Shown here piece after piece: positions 50,840 through 61,354 of a DNA stretch of 64,000 bases. Numbering within the stretch: the stretch's first letter is position 1; each line of letters starts with the position of its first letter. The position numbers and the translations under genes were made by a program. The notes beneath the pieces are model-generated. The model worked only from the letters and a program-made list of their open reading frames with translations, was not told where the DNA came from and ran no database searches. Source of the DNA: Verticiella sediminum (GTDB lineage: Bacteria; Pseudomonadota; Gammaproteobacteria; Burkholderiales; Burkholderiaceae_B); the NCBI RefSeq assembly GCF_007558815.1, contig NZ_VLTJ01000024.1, forward strand, positions 48,791 to 112,790. The letters are read 5' to 3'.

Positions 50840-51658
50840 CTAGGCCGTGTCGAATGCGATGCCGACACGGCCCAGGCCTGCGATCCTGGCTTCGAAGCGA
50901 TCGCCGGGCGCGACGGGAACCATGGGGCCGAGCGCGCCGGTCAGCACGACTTCGCCGGCGCGCAGCGGCGTGTCCAGCGCCGCCATCCTGCGCGCCAGCC
51001 ACAGCGCCGCGGCCATTGGATGGCCCAGGCAGGCGGCGCCCACGCCATGCGAAACCAGGTCGCCGTTGCGCGCCAGGGTCATGCCCACCAGGTCGAGTTC
51101 CAGGCCGAGCGGGCTGACGGGTGTCGTGCCGAGCACGTACAGCCCGCAGGACGCGTTGTCGGCGACCGTATCGGTGAGCCGGATGTCCCAGTCGGCGATC
51201 CGGCTGTCCACGATTTCCAGTGCCGGAAGCACGTAGGCGATGGCGCGCAGCAGTTCGGCGAGGCCGAGGTCGGGCTGCGCGAGGTCGCGTTGCAGCACGA
51301 CGGCGACTTCGGCCTCGCATTTGGGCTGGATCAGCCGGCTCCAGGCCACCGTATCGCCGGCAGCGCATTCCATGTGCGCGTACAGGGTGCCGTAGTCCGG
51401 CTGGTCCACGCCAAGCTGCTGCTGGACCGCGGCCGAGGTCAGGCCGATCTTGCGGCCGCTGACGCGGCCGCCCTCGGCGATGACCCGCCGAGTGTTCAGC
51501 CTTTGTACCGCGTAGGCCGCGGCAAGATCTCCGGCGGGCAGCAGGGTGCGCACGGGGGCGATGGGCGAGCGCGTCCGGCTTGCCTCGTGCAACAGGGCGG
51601 CCGCCTCGGTCACGCCCGGCGCATCGGGAACCGCGTCGGTCATGTCATGCTGCGGCAT
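50840..51658 (-). CDS. 2-hydroxypenta-2,4-dienoate hydratase (MhpD/DmpE family)
   Basis: A 272-residue member of the fumarylacetoacetase-related hydratase group that adds water to 2-hydroxypentadienoate to give 4-hydroxy-2-oxovalerate. Landmarks are [33 protein letters not shown], with metal-binding acidic residues, and [13 protein letters not shown]. The start overlaps the aldolase gene by 14 bases. It is the last gene of the five-gene minus-strand operon starting with the extradiol dioxygenase. Confidence 0.87.
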   Translation of the reverse strand: MPQHDMTDAVPDAPGVTEAAALLHEASRTRSPIAPVRTLLPAGDLAAAYAVQRLNTRRVIAEGGRVSGRKIGLTSAAVQQQLGVDQPDYGTLYAHMECAAGDTVAWSRLIQPKCEAEVAVVLQRDLAQPDLGLAELLRAIAYVLPALEIVDSRIADWDIRLTDTVADNASCGLYVLGTTPVSPLGLELDLVGMTLARNGDLVSHGVGAACLGHPMAAALWLARRMAALDTPLRAGEVVLTGALGPMVPVAPGDRFEARIAGLGRVGIAFDTA

Positions 51659-52688
51659 GGGCGAGCCCTCCGTTGCGCCGCCGGCTGAGGGTCAGGGCGG
51701 TATCCTCGATCATGTCCTCCTGGCCGCCCACCATGCGTCGGCGCCCGAGTTCCAGCAGGATCTCCCGCGGCGGCACGCCGTACTTCTCCCCGGCGCGCTG
51801 GGCGAACAGCAGGAAGCTCGAATAGACGCCCGCGTAGCCCAGGGTGAGGGCGTCGCGATCGATGCGGATGGGCCGGTCCATGATCGGAACCACCAGATCC
51901 TCGGCGACGTCCTGGACCGCGAAGAGGTCGATGCCGGTGGGGATTCCCATGCGCTCGCAGACGGCCACCAGCACTTCCAGCGGCGTGTTGCCCGCGCCGG
52001 CGCCCAGCCCCGCGGCGGCGGCGTCGATACGGCGGGCGCCGGCCCGGATCGCGGCGATGGCGTTCGCGACCCCCATCGCCAGGTTGTGGTGGCCGTGGAA
52101 GCCGACGTCGGTTCCCGGGTCGAGCGCGTCGCGCACGGCGGCGATTCTTGCGGTCACCTCGTCGGGCAGCAGATGCCCGGCCGAATCGGTGACGTAGACG
52201 CAGTTGGCGCCATAGCTTTGCATCTGCCGGGCCTGGATCGCCAGGGCGGCGGGCTCGGCCATGTGCGCCATCATCAGGAAGCCCACGGTGTCCATGTCCA
52301 GGGTGCGTGCGAGCGCGATATGCTGCTCGGCCACGTCCGACTCCGTGCAGTGGGTCGCCACGCGGATCGTATGCACGCCGATCTCCCGGGCCATGCGCAG
52401 GTGGTCCACGGTACCGATGCCGGGGATGAGCAGAGCCGAGACCCTGGCCTGCCGCATCAAGGGGACCACGGCGGCGAGGTAGGCCTCGTCGGCGTGCCTG
52501 GGGAAACCGTAGTTCACGGACGCGCCGCCCAGCCCGTCGCCGTGCGTGACTTCGATCAACGGCACGCCGGCCCGATCCAGGGCTTGGGCGATGTCCGTCA
52601 TCTGGGGCAGGGTGATCTGGTGGCGCTTGGGATGCATGCCGTCGCGCAGCGTCATATCGTGCAGCGTGACCGGTGTCGGGCTCGTCAT
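51645..52688 (-). CDS. mhpE: 4-hydroxy-2-oxovalerate aldolase
   Basis: A 347-residue class II pyruvate aldolase (MhpE/DmpG). It begins with [15 protein letters not shown], containing the metal-site aspartate, and has [20 protein letters not shown] with the metal histidines. It splits 4-hydroxy-2-oxovalerate to pyruvate and acetaldehyde and channels the aldehyde to the dehydrogenase encoded just upstream, with which it overlaps by four bases. That tight coupling matches the physical complex known for the pair. Confidence 0.93.
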   Translation of the reverse strand: MTSPTPVTLHDMTLRDGMHPKRHQITLPQMTDIAQALDRAGVPLIEVTHGDGLGGASVNYGFPRHADEAYLAAVVPLMRQARVSALLIPGIGTVDHLRMAREIGVHTIRVATHCTESDVAEQHIALARTLDMDTVGFLMMAHMAEPAALAIQARQMQSYGANCVYVTDSAGHLLPDEVTARIAAVRDALDPGTDVGFHGHHNLAMGVANAIAAIRAGARRIDAAAAGLGAGAGNTPLEVLVAVCERMGIPTGIDLFAVQDVAEDLVVPIMDRPIRIDRDALTLGYAGVYSSFLLFAQRAGEKYGVPPREILLELGRRRMVGGQEDMIEDTALTLSRRRNGGLAHAAA

Positions 52689-53614
52689 GTCGTCTGCCTT
52701 GCCGTCGACAGGCTGGCGGCCAGCCGTTCGGCGGTCTGGACGGCTGCCGCCGTCATGATGTCCAGGTTGCCGGCGTACGTCGGCAGGTAGTCGCCCAGTC
52801 CTTCGACTTCGAGATAGACCGAAACCCGCCTGCCGTCGAAGACCGGGCCGTTCACCAGCCGGTAGCCGGGAACGTAGCGGCGCACGGCGGCGAGCATGTC
52901 GTCCAGGCTGGCGCGGATGGCCGTCTCATCGGGATCCCCGAGCGTCAGGCAATGCACGGTGTCGCGCATGATGAGCGCGGGCTCGGCCGGGTTGATGATG
53001 ATGATGGCCTTGCCGGCGGCGGCCCCGCCCACGCTTTCCACGGCCCGGGCCGTGGTCCGGGTGAATTCGTCGATGTTCTTGCGCGTGCCGGGGCCGACCG
53101 ACCGGCTGGAGACGGTGGCGACGATTTCGGCATACTCGACCGGCTGCACCCGCGTCACGGCCGCGACGATGGGGATCGTGGCCTGTCCGCCGCAGGTGAC
53201 CATGTTGAGGTTGGCCGGGGGCGCCGCGCTGAAGCGATCCAGGTTGACGGCCGGGATGCACAGCGGGCCCACGGCGGCCGGCGTCAGGTCGATCAGGGTG
53301 ACGCCGAGCGGGTTGAGCGTGCCTGCATTGCGCTCGTGCACGTAGGCGCTGGTGGCATCGAAGGCGATGCGGATGTCGTCGCTTTCGACATGGGGAGCCA
53401 GGCCGTCGACGCCGTCGGCAGTGGTGCGCAGGCCCATTTCGCGCGCATGGCGCAGGCCGTCGGAGCCGGCATCGATGCCGACCATCCAGACCGGCTCCAG
53501 GATCGGGCTGCGCCGCAGCTTGTACAACAGGTCGGTGCCGATGTTGCCGGGGCCGATGATGGCGCATTTCAGGCGGCCGGCCCGGATGCCGTGCCCGGAA
53601 AGAGGTGGTTGCAT
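52685..53614 (-). CDS. mhpF: Acetaldehyde dehydrogenase (acylating)
   Basis: A 309-residue enzyme of the MhpF/DmpF family converting acetaldehyde, NAD+ and CoA to acetyl-CoA. It shows the nucleotide loop [16 protein letters not shown], the catalytic cysteine in [13 protein letters not shown] and [19 protein letters not shown]. It forms a complex with the aldolase encoded next. With the other four genes of the operon it completes the lower meta-cleavage pathway. Confidence 0.93.
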   Translation of the reverse strand: MQPPLSGHGIRAGRLKCAIIGPGNIGTDLLYKLRRSPILEPVWMVGIDAGSDGLRHAREMGLRTTADGVDGLAPHVESDDIRIAFDATSAYVHERNAGTLNPLGVTLIDLTPAAVGPLCIPAVNLDRFSAAPPANLNMVTCGGQATIPIVAAVTRVQPVEYAEIVATVSSRSVGPGTRKNIDEFTRTTARAVESVGGAAAGKAIIIINPAEPALIMRDTVHCLTLGDPDETAIRASLDDMLAAVRRYVPGYRLVNGPVFDGRRVSVYLEVEGLGDYLPTYAGNLDIMTAAAVQTAERLAASLSTARQTT

Positions 53615-53630
53615 GGAAGTGGAAGCCGGT

Positions 53631-54683
53631 TCAGAGGGTCGGGGAAGAAGTCGGGGAGGAGGGCCGCGTCCCGCCCAGCCAGCGGCGGGCGTTGCCGTGG
53701 AGCATCTTTTCGGTGGTATCGGCGTCCAGCCCTAGCTGCAGGACGCGCTCGCGCGGCCGCGGTTCGGCGATGCGGAACGGGAAGTCCGAGCCGACGCAGA
53801 CCTGCGTCTCGCCGAAGACCGTCACCAGATGGCGCAGGGCATCGCGGTCGTAGACCAGGCTGTCGTAGAAGAAGGCGCGCGCCATCTCGCGCGGGCTCGC
53901 CGCCATGGCTGCGCGCACGTGCTCGAAGGTTTCCCAGCCATGCTGCAGGCGTGGCAGCAGCATGGCCAGGGTGCCGCCGCCATGGCTGAACGCGATCCGC
54001 AGGCCGGGCACGCGAGCGGGCAGGCCGCAGGTCATGAGCGAGGCGGCGGCCAGGCCGGTCTCGCCCGGGAATGCGAGCAGGGGCGCCAGTCCGGCGGGGC
54101 CGACCAGCCGCTCCGTGCCGACCGGTCGCAGGGGATGGACGAACACCGCCAGGTCCAGTTCGCGCACCGTCTGGAAGAACGGCAGAAAGCGCGCATCGCC
54201 GATCGGCACGCCCTGGACGTTGGTGCCGATCTCGACGCCGGCCAGGCCCGTGCGCGCGACGTGCTCGAGCTCTCTGCAGGCGGCATCGACGTCCTGCAGC
54301 GGCACGGCGCCCAGGCCGTGGAACCGCCCGGGGTCGAAGGCCGCCAGCATGGCGATCTGATCGTTCAGATAACGGCACATCGCCAGGCCGTCGTCGGGCG
54401 CCAGCCAGTACGACAGCAGTTCGGGCATGGGCGACAGGACGTGCCCGGTCGTCTGCCTGTCCTGCATGGCGTCCCGGCGGGCCGCCATGTCCCAGCACGC
54501 CTGGTTCACCGTGCGGTATACCGAGCCGTCCAGCATGACGTGCCGGTGGCAGCCCGGGCCGGCCGCCATCGACGGCCAGCGCGCGCCCTGGTGTTTGCCG
54601 GCATAGCGCGGAAAGTCGCGGGGGACGACATGGGTATGGATGTCCAGACAGGCGGGACAGGCGCTCGACAGGGCGGTGGACAT
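53631..54683 (-). CDS. Amidohydrolase-family decarboxylase (ACMSD-like)
   Basis: A 350-residue metal-dependent TIM-barrel protein of the ACMSD (aminocarboxymuconate-semialdehyde decarboxylase) group. The metal ligands are visible: [10 protein letters not shown] (HxH), [16 protein letters not shown] and the aspartate in VGSDFPFR. Lying between the extradiol dioxygenase and the acetaldehyde dehydrogenase, it most likely removes a carboxyl group from a carboxylated ring-cleavage product. That implies the aromatic substrate carries a carboxylate that survives dioxygenation. Confidence 0.82.
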   Translation of the reverse strand: MSTALSSACPACLDIHTHVVPRDFPRYAGKHQGARWPSMAAGPGCHRHVMLDGSVYRTVNQACWDMAARRDAMQDRQTTGHVLSPMPELLSYWLAPDDGLAMCRYLNDQIAMLAAFDPGRFHGLGAVPLQDVDAACRELEHVARTGLAGVEIGTNVQGVPIGDARFLPFFQTVRELDLAVFVHPLRPVGTERLVGPAGLAPLLAFPGETGLAAASLMTCGLPARVPGLRIAFSHGGGTLAMLLPRLQHGWETFEHVRAAMAASPREMARAFFYDSLVYDRDALRHLVTVFGETQVCVGSDFPFRIAEPRPRERVLQLGLDADTTEKMLHGNARRWLGGTRPSSPTSSPTL

Positions 54684-54693
54684 GGTCGTCCGC

Positions 54694-55611
54694 TCAGCCG
54701 GCCGGCCGGTCGGCGTCGGCCTCGATCCGTCCGACCGTGCCCTTGCGCTTGTCGATGGCCGAGCCCCAGATGTCGTTCGATTCGGGCACCATGGGCAGCG
54801 CCCTGGGCGGGCGCGGAGCGACTTCCGGGAATTCCTCCATACCCAGCGTGTATTCGATGGTCATGCCGTCGGGGTCCAGGAAGTACAGGAAAACGCTGCC
54901 CGACGGCAGGTGCCGGCCGGGCCCGTGCACGATGGGAACCCCGGCCTTCTGCAGGCGCCAGTAGGATTTTCCGATATCGTCCATGTCCTCCACCATGAAC
55001 GCCACGTGGCGCAGGCCCGGGCCGTGCCTGCCGGCGGCGCCGATGCCGAAGGAATGGTGGTAGGGGTTGGGAAAGCAGCGCAGGAAGGTCACCGCGCCCT
55101 CGAACGAATCCGAGGCCTTGAAATTCAGCGTATCGAGAAAGAACGCCAGGGAGCGTTCATAGTCCGGGCTGGCAATGACGATATGGCCCAGCCGCAGGAT
55201 CTTGGCGACGGTGGGCCGATAGGGCACAGCCGGCCGTTGCGCGGCCTCGGCGACGAAGAAGTCCAGCGTGCAGCCGCCTGCGGGTTCCCACGTGCGCACG
55301 CCGGGGCCGGTGGCCATGGCGGCGCGATCGCCTTCCGGAATGGGCACGTGGCCGACGCCGGCTCGGTCCAGGCTGCCCATGAGGTTGTCTATCTGAGCCG
55401 GTGATTCCAGCTCGAATGCGATGCGCTTGACGCCCGGTTCACCGGCGAACAGCGCGATATCGTGATGCTGGTCGCTGCAGCGGAACAGGCGAGTCCCTGC
55501 CTGTTCCGATCGCACTTCCTCGAGCCCCAGCGTGTCGCGATAGAAGTCCCCGGATCGAACCAGGTCGCTGACGTTCAGCGCGATATAGCCCAGCCGTGCA
55601 TAGCGGATCAT
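54694..55611 (-). CDS. Extradiol (catechol 2,3-dioxygenase-type) ring-cleavage dioxygenase
   Basis: A 305-residue two-domain vicinal oxygen chelate protein. The C-terminal domain holds the likely iron ligands: LRLGHIVIASPD (His), GLRHVAFMVEDMDD (His) and PDGMTIEYTLG (Glu). The N-terminal domain starts MIRYARLGYIALNVSDLVR. It would open a catechol-type ring beside the hydroxyls to a semialdehyde or ketone. It is the first gene of the minus-strand operon and divergent from the C-C hydrolase gene. Confidence 0.9.
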   Translation of the reverse strand: MIRYARLGYIALNVSDLVRSGDFYRDTLGLEEVRSEQAGTRLFRCSDQHHDIALFAGEPGVKRIAFELESPAQIDNLMGSLDRAGVGHVPIPEGDRAAMATGPGVRTWEPAGGCTLDFFVAEAAQRPAVPYRPTVAKILRLGHIVIASPDYERSLAFFLDTLNFKASDSFEGAVTFLRCFPNPYHHSFGIGAAGRHGPGLRHVAFMVEDMDDIGKSYWRLQKAGVPIVHGPGRHLPSGSVFLYFLDPDGMTIEYTLGMEEFPEVAPRPPRALPMVPESNDIWGSAIDKRKGTVGRIEADADRPAG

Positions 55612-55634
55612 CGTGTCTGCCCTTGTTGCGTTGA

Positions 55635-56741
<1,107 letters not shown>

Positions 56742-56867
56742 CCACGAGCCCAAGCGCAAGCCTCGCCGTGCACGGCGAGGCCCAGCGAGGCCAGCCCACC
56801 CGGCGCCGCAGGGGAGGTCCGCAGCCATATTCTTTTCACCATCGATACAAGAAAACAAGGAGACAAC

Positions 56868-57848
56868 ATGTTCAAGCGTATGCTGTCCGTCTGTACCCTC
56901 GCCTGCCTGACGCTGGGCGCGGCCTCGCCGGCCCTGGCACAGTCCGCCTATCCGCAGCGCCCGGTTCAACTGGTGGTGACATCGCCGCCGGGCTCGGCCC
57001 TGGATATCTTCGGCCGCGTCCTGGCGCAGGCGCTCGGGAAGCTGTGGGGACAAACGGTCTACGTCGACAGCCGGGCGGGGGCCGGCGGCACCATCGCGGC
57101 TGCGGCCGTGGCCAAGGCCCCGGCGGACGGCTACACGCTGTTCCTCATCAACGAGCAGATACTGGTGGCCAACCGCTTCACCTATCGGAACCTGCCCTAC
57201 GATCCCGACACGACCTTCGCACCGATCTCCCGCCTGATCGAAACCGACCAGCTCATCGTCGCCAACCAGGCGTCGGGCGTGAAAAGCCTGGCCGATGTCG
57301 TCGAGCTGGCCAGGGCGGACCCGCAGAAGCTCGCCTACGGCATGTGGAGCAAGGGCAGTTCGCCCAACCTCGTGTTCGAGCAGTTGAAGCAGGCTGCCAA
57401 GGTCGGCATCCTGGCCGTGCCGTACCGGGGCGTGGGGCCGGTGATGCTGGCGTTGCAGTCCGACGAAGTGCAGTTGTCCGTCATGAGCGCCCCGACCGGC
57501 GAGCCCATCCTGAGCACCGGCAAGGCCGTCCCACTGGCGGTAGCCTCGGACCGCCGGAGCGAGCTGTATCCCGACGTGCCGACCACGGCCGAGCTGGGCT
57601 ACCCCCAGTTGCGAGCGACCACCTGGTACGGTCTGCTTGCCCGGGCCGATACGCCGGCCGAGATACTCGCCAAGGTGGAGCGCGATGTCCGCGCGGTGCT
57701 GCAGGACCCGGGCTTCATGGAGCGCAACGCCGAGCTGCGCGGCTGGCGGGTGGTCGCCAGTTCCGCCGAAGCGTTCCGGGCCTCGGTGGCCGAACAGGTC
57801 CCGCAGATCCGGGAGATGATGCTCACGGCAGCGATCACCCCGGAATAG
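56868..57848 (+). CDS. Bug-family (TctC-type) periplasmic substrate-binding protein
   Basis: A 326-residue receptor of the Bug family, expanded in Bordetella and relatives. The signal is MFKRMLSVCTLACLTLGAAS cut near LAQSA, followed by YPQRPVQLVVTSPPGSALDI. RAGAGGTIAAAAVAKAPADGYTLF-type sequence is present at the usual place and VPYRGVGPVMLAL follows. AAGGAG precedes the ATG by six bases. No TctA/TctB membrane genes are near, as is common for orphan Bug proteins. It may bind the pathway substrate. Confidence 0.9.
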   Translation: MFKRMLSVCTLACLTLGAASPALAQSAYPQRPVQLVVTSPPGSALDIFGRVLAQALGKLWGQTVYVDSRAGAGGTIAAAAVAKAPADGYTLFLINEQILVANRFTYRNLPYDPDTTFAPISRLIETDQLIVANQASGVKSLADVVELARADPQKLAYGMWSKGSSPNLVFEQLKQAAKVGILAVPYRGVGPVMLALQSDEVQLSVMSAPTGEPILSTGKAVPLAVASDRRSELYPDVPTTAELGYPQLRATTWYGLLARADTPAEILAKVERDVRAVLQDPGFMERNAELRGWRVVASSAEAFRASVAEQVPQIREMMLTAAITPE

Positions 57849-57859
57849 CCGGCGGGCGC

Positions 57860-57883
57860 GGCCGGCCTTTCGGGAGGCCGGCC
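57860..57883. terminator. Bidirectional hairpin between convergent Bug and LysR genes
   Basis: Arms GGCCGGCCT and AGGCCGGCC are exact complements around TTCGGG, in the 37-nt gap between convergent stop codons. It could serve both transcripts. There is no long T-run. Confidence 0.7.
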
Positions 57884-57885
57884 AG

Positions 57886-58878
57886 TCAGTGCGTATGCAG
57901 CCGGGACCCGTCCTCGGCCGCGAGCAGGCGGGGGCCGGCGGGCTCGGCCTGCGGGTCCCAGCCCATCGAGGCGATCCATGAGGCGATCAGTTCGTTCGTC
58001 TCGTTCCCCTCCTTGACCAGCCAGTCGCCCACGGTCTCCAGCAGGGGCAGCGCGGGTGCGCTGTGCGGATAGCTCACGTAATACTGGCGGGCCCGGGCGC
58101 CGAGCATGCCGAAAGGCGCGCACAGGCGTTCGGTCACGAGTTCGTCGATGACGAGAAACAGCGGCACCATCACCACTCCCAAGCCTTCCAGTGCGGCCTG
58201 CAGCGCGAAATACATCGGGTCGAACTTGAGCAGCGCCTGGGGCTGGAGCCGGGGTAGGCCGATATTGTTCAGCCACTCGGGCCAGCGATAGGACTCGGTG
58301 GTGAAGCTGATGATGGTGTGGTTGCGCAGATCGTTGGGCGAGCGCAGGCCGCCCTCGGTGACCAGGTCGGGATGGCACACAGGCACCACTAGTTCGGTCA
58401 GGAACGGCCTGGATATACAGCAATCCAGCGGGGCGATGCCGCCCCGGATGGCGAGGTCGTATTCGCCGCTGTCCAGGTTCACCGGCGTCTTGAAGGCCGT
58501 GACCTGGATGTCGACGTTGGCCAGGCGGCGCTGGAATGCGGAGAGCCGGACGATGAACCAGCGCATGGTGAAGGTGGGCGGGGCGTTCAGCCGCAGCACC
58601 GTGGGCACGCTCTGGTCGACGAGGTAGTTGGAGGCGAACGCCAGGCGGGTCAGTACGGTCTTGACCTCATGGTGGTAATTGCGGCCCACGTCGGTCAGGC
58701 TCAATTGCGAGGCGGTGCGTCGGAAGAGCTCGGTTCCCAGCCATTCCTCCAGCAGCGAAACGTGGCGGCTGATGGCGCCGCGCGTGACGTTGAGCTCCTC
58801 GGCGGCCTTGGAGAAGCTGACGTGCCGGGCGGCGGCTTCGAAGGCCCGCACCGCGTTGAGCGGCGGCAGTTTGAGCAT
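57886..58878 (-). CDS. LysR-family regulator (GcvA-like)
   Basis: A 330-residue LysR regulator with an N-terminal winged helix (LKLPPLNAVRAFEAAARHVS, FSKAAEELNVTRGAISRHVS) and a C-terminal effector domain. The start at 58878 is supported by GAGGAGGAG upstream and by the family N-terminus. It is convergent with the Bug gene and divergent from the TauD-like gene. It could control the meta-cleavage genes, the TauD/sulfonate operon, or both; the divergent position favours the latter. Confidence 0.88.
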   Translation of the reverse strand: MLKLPPLNAVRAFEAAARHVSFSKAAEELNVTRGAISRHVSLLEEWLGTELFRRTASQLSLTDVGRNYHHEVKTVLTRLAFASNYLVDQSVPTVLRLNAPPTFTMRWFIVRLSAFQRRLANVDIQVTAFKTPVNLDSGEYDLAIRGGIAPLDCCISRPFLTELVVPVCHPDLVTEGGLRSPNDLRNHTIISFTTESYRWPEWLNNIGLPRLQPQALLKFDPMYFALQAALEGLGVVMVPLFLVIDELVTERLCAPFGMLGARARQYYVSYPHSAPALPLLETVGDWLVKEGNETNELIASWIASMGWDPQAEPAGPRLLAAEDGSRLHTH

Positions 58879-59258
58879 TCCTGTCTCCTCCTCGTCAGAG
58901 GTACGCCGGTACGGCCGGCTTGTGTGGTCTGGATGCGATGACCGTGGGGAACGCGCGTCGTCCACCGCGGAGTTTCCTATTTTCCCACGGAACGAGGCGG
59001 CCGGAAACGCAGGCCGAACAAGGGGAGGCTGCAATCGTAGAGGACGACGCGGGCGCGGCCAACGAACGGCTGGTTGCTAACAAATCGTGCGCAAGGATAA
59101 GCCGCGGCTGCCACCGCCGTTAGCAGCCCCCGCTTGCGCTCGCCGGGAATTTATATATGCGTACATTAATAAATGCCCAAGCTGTCGTTGTCCAGCCAAC
59201 CGCGCCATGCGAATAATGGACCTTTCCAGGCATTCGCTGCCATTTCAGGAGATCGTCC
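58879..59258. promoter_or_regulatory. Divergent LysR/TauD control region with conserved element copy D
   Basis: A 380-nt region without a credible gene. It holds 59033-59102, an ungapped match to the region upstream of ssuA (46192-46261). An AT-rich stretch, TTTATATATGCGTACATT, at 59150-59167 could be the core promoter of the TauD operon. A 62-codon reading frame on the minus strand has no recognisable content and is not called. Confidence 0.5.
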
Positions 59259-60215
59259 ATGAGCACCATCGAGAATATCGACGTCATTCCCCAGTCCGGC
59301 TGGACGGGGGCGGAGATCCGCGGCGTCGACATCGGCAAGCCGCTGAGCGCCGCCCAGGTCGGCGTCATCAAGCAGGCCATTCTGCGCTGGAAGGTGGTGT
59401 TCTTCCGCGACCAGCAGCTCGACCATGCCGCGCAGATCGCCTTCGGCAGCCAGTTCGGCGAAGTGACCCCGGGCCATCCCTACGAGGGCGACGTGGCGCC
59501 GCCCGAGTTCCCGGAGATCCATACCGTTTCGCCCAAGGCCTACGGCAAGCGCTACGGCCAGAGCTACCAGAAGCGCCTGAGCGCCAACGGGCCGGGCTGG
59601 CATGCCGACGTGACGCCGCTCATCAACCCGCCGGCGTATTCCATCCTGCGCGCGGAAACGGTCCCGCCCTACGGCGGCGATACGCAGTTCACCAATGTGG
59701 CGGCGGCATACGAGGGCCTGTCGCCGGCCCTGCGCGCGCTGATCGACGGCCTGCGCGCCGAGCACCGCTTCGGCGCCAACATCAACGCCGAGCGCAGCGA
59801 CGAGCGCGTCGGCGACTGGGTGCGCAGCAAGCCGCTGGCGTCGATCCACCCGGTGGTGCGCGTGCATCCCGAGAGCGGCGAGAAAGTCATCTACGTCAAT
59901 CCGAGCTTCACCCGCCAGATCGTTGGCCTGACGCCGCGCGAAAGCCGGCACATCCTGGACCTGCTGTTCGAGCAGGTGGCCTTGCCCGAGTACACCGCCC
60001 GCTTCAAGTGGGAGCCGGGCAGCGTGGCGTTCTGGGACAACCGCGCCGCGCTGCACCTGGCGCCGCGCGACGTCGAGCATCTGGGCTTCGACCGCGTGCT
60101 GCATCGCATCACGCTGGTCGGCGACGTGCCGGTCGGCCCCGACGGCAAGCCCTCGGAGTCGCTGTCGGGCGAGGCCTTCCTCGCCGCCCGCCCGCGTGAA
60201 ACCGCGGCTGCATAA
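59259..60215 (+). CDS. TauD/TfdA-family alpha-ketoglutarate-dependent dioxygenase
   Basis: A 318-residue Fe(II)/alpha-ketoglutarate dioxygenase. The iron facial triad is visible in GWHADVTPLINPP (HxD) and VLHRITLVGDVPV (distal His). WDNRAALHLAPRDV and GGDTQFTNVAAAYEGL are TauD-like. The ATG at 59259 follows AGGAG. Next to a sulfonate transporter, it probably releases sulfite from taurine or an alkylsulfonate or sulfate ester. It heads the operon tauD-like, ssuC-like, ssuB-like, ssuA-like. Confidence 0.88.
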   Translation: MSTIENIDVIPQSGWTGAEIRGVDIGKPLSAAQVGVIKQAILRWKVVFFRDQQLDHAAQIAFGSQFGEVTPGHPYEGDVAPPEFPEIHTVSPKAYGKRYGQSYQKRLSANGPGWHADVTPLINPPAYSILRAETVPPYGGDTQFTNVAAAYEGLSPALRALIDGLRAEHRFGANINAERSDERVGDWVRSKPLASIHPVVRVHPESGEKVIYVNPSFTRQIVGLTPRESRHILDLLFEQVALPEYTARFKWEPGSVAFWDNRAALHLAPRDVEHLGFDRVLHRITLVGDVPVGPDGKPSESLSGEAFLAARPRETAAA

Positions 60216-60222
60216 GATGAAA

Positions 60223-60310
60223 CCCACCCCCTACGCGCTGACGCGCGCCCCCTCAAGGGGGCGGCACCGGCGGACCGGCAAAGCCGGATCCGCGGTGCCC
60301 TGGATCGCAT
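60223..60310 (+). repeat. Dispersed hairpin-rich intergenic repeat, copy R2
   Basis: Near-identical to the minus-strand sequence of 5916-6002. It contains GCCCCCTCAAGGGGGC and CCGGCAAAGCCGG hairpins. It starts eight bases after the TauD-like stop. Downstream, CAACTGAGAAGAG (60353-60365) resembles sequence beyond copy R1, so homology extends in patches toward the next gene. Confidence 0.8.
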
Positions 60311-60373
60311 TGCCCCTGTTTCATCCGTCGGGGTGGTGCGCAGCATCATGGAGCAACTGAGAAGAGGTCTGCG

Positions 60374-61354
60374 ATGAGCGCAGTGAATCCGACGCAACTT
60401 GCCGACCGGCTGATGGAGGAGCCCCTTTCAGCCGCTGGGCCGCCCCAAGGCGGAAAGCGCCCCCTCGGGGGGCAGCAAGCCGAAGGTGCAGCGTGGGAGC
60501 CCACCTGTGCGCAGGCCGGCCCCGCGCCGGATCGCGCGGCGATCGTCCTGGTCGACCCGACCCGCGTGGGTGGGGCGTTGGCGGGCGCCTCGCGCGTGCC
60601 GCGGGGGTTGCAGCGGCTGGCCGGTCCGGTCCTGGTCCTGGTGCTCTGGCAGGTGCTGAGTTCGCTGGACGTGTTCGATCCGCGCACCACGCCGGCGCCG
60701 GGCCGGGTGCTTGCCACGGCCTACGACCTGGTCGCCTCCGGCGCGCTGCAATCGCATCTGGCGGTGTCCTTGATGCGCGTGCTCCAGGGGCTGGCGCTGG
60801 GGCTGTTCATCGGCACGGTGAGCGCCGTGGCCGCGGGGTTGACGCGCTGGGGCGAGAACCTGGTGGACGCCAACATGGAAGTCCTGCGCGCGGTGCCGAA
60901 CTTCGCGCTGCTGCCGGTGCTGATCGCCTGGTTCGGCATCGGCGAAGAACCCAAGGTCGCGCTCATCACGCTGAGCGTGCTGGTGGCGATCTACATCAAT
61001 ACCTTCAGCGCGATCCGCAACGTCGACGCTGGTCTGGTCGAGGCGGCTCGGTCCTTCGGCGTCAGGCAGCGCGAGCTGATCACCACGGTGATCCTGCCGG
61101 GCTCGCTGCCCGGCTTCCTGGTCGGCCTGCGGCTGGCCCTGACCGGGGCGTGGCTGGCGCTGATCTTCGCCGAGACGATCAACGCGCCGGTGGGCCTGGG
61201 CCGCATGATGTCCGATGCGCGGGAGTATTTCCGCATCGACGTGATCTTCGTGCTGCTGGCGGTGTATGCCGTGCTGGGCTTGGCGTCGCTGGCGCTGGTG
61301 CGCTGGCTCGAACGGCGCCTGCTGGTGTGGCGGAGGGCTTTCGATGGCACTTGA
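60374..61354 (+). CDS. Sulfonate-type ABC transporter permease (SsuC-like)
   Basis: A 326-residue reading frame whose permease part starts near residue 75 (LQRLAGPVLVLVLWQVLSSL). About six membrane segments, VLRAVPNFALLPVLIAWFG and the coupling loop EAARSFGVRQRELITTVILP follow. The first 50-60 residues (MSAVNPTQLADRLMEEPLSA and onward) come partly from an inserted repeat at 60431-60478 and have no counterpart in typical SsuC, so the true start is doubtful. It overlaps the ssuB-like gene by 11 bases. Confidence 0.83.
   Translation: MSAVNPTQLADRLMEEPLSAAGPPQGGKRPLGGQQAEGAAWEPTCAQAGPAPDRAAIVLVDPTRVGGALAGASRVPRGLQRLAGPVLVLVLWQVLSSLDVFDPRTTPAPGRVLATAYDLVASGALQSHLAVSLMRVLQGLALGLFIGTVSAVAAGLTRWGENLVDANMEVLRAVPNFALLPVLIAWFGIGEEPKVALITLSVLVAIYINTFSAIRNVDAGLVEAARSFGVRQRELITTVILPGSLPGFLVGLRLALTGAWLALIFAETINAPVGLGRMMSDAREYFRIDVIFVLLAVYAVLGLASLALVRWLERRLLVWRRAFDGT
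60431..60478 (+). repeat. Second repeat type inside the 5' end of the SsuC-like gene
   Basis: GCCGCCCCAAGGCGG and GCCCCCTCGGGGGGC form two adjacent hairpins joined by AAAGC. From general knowledge of Burkholderiales genomes this is a very common intergenic repeat. Here it is read in frame as part of the permease N-terminus. Confidence 0.65.

Noticed and set aside
58895..59083. Small minus-strand frame of 62 codons upstream of the LysR gene
   Set aside because: No start signal or recognisable motif, and it overlaps the conserved regulatory element.
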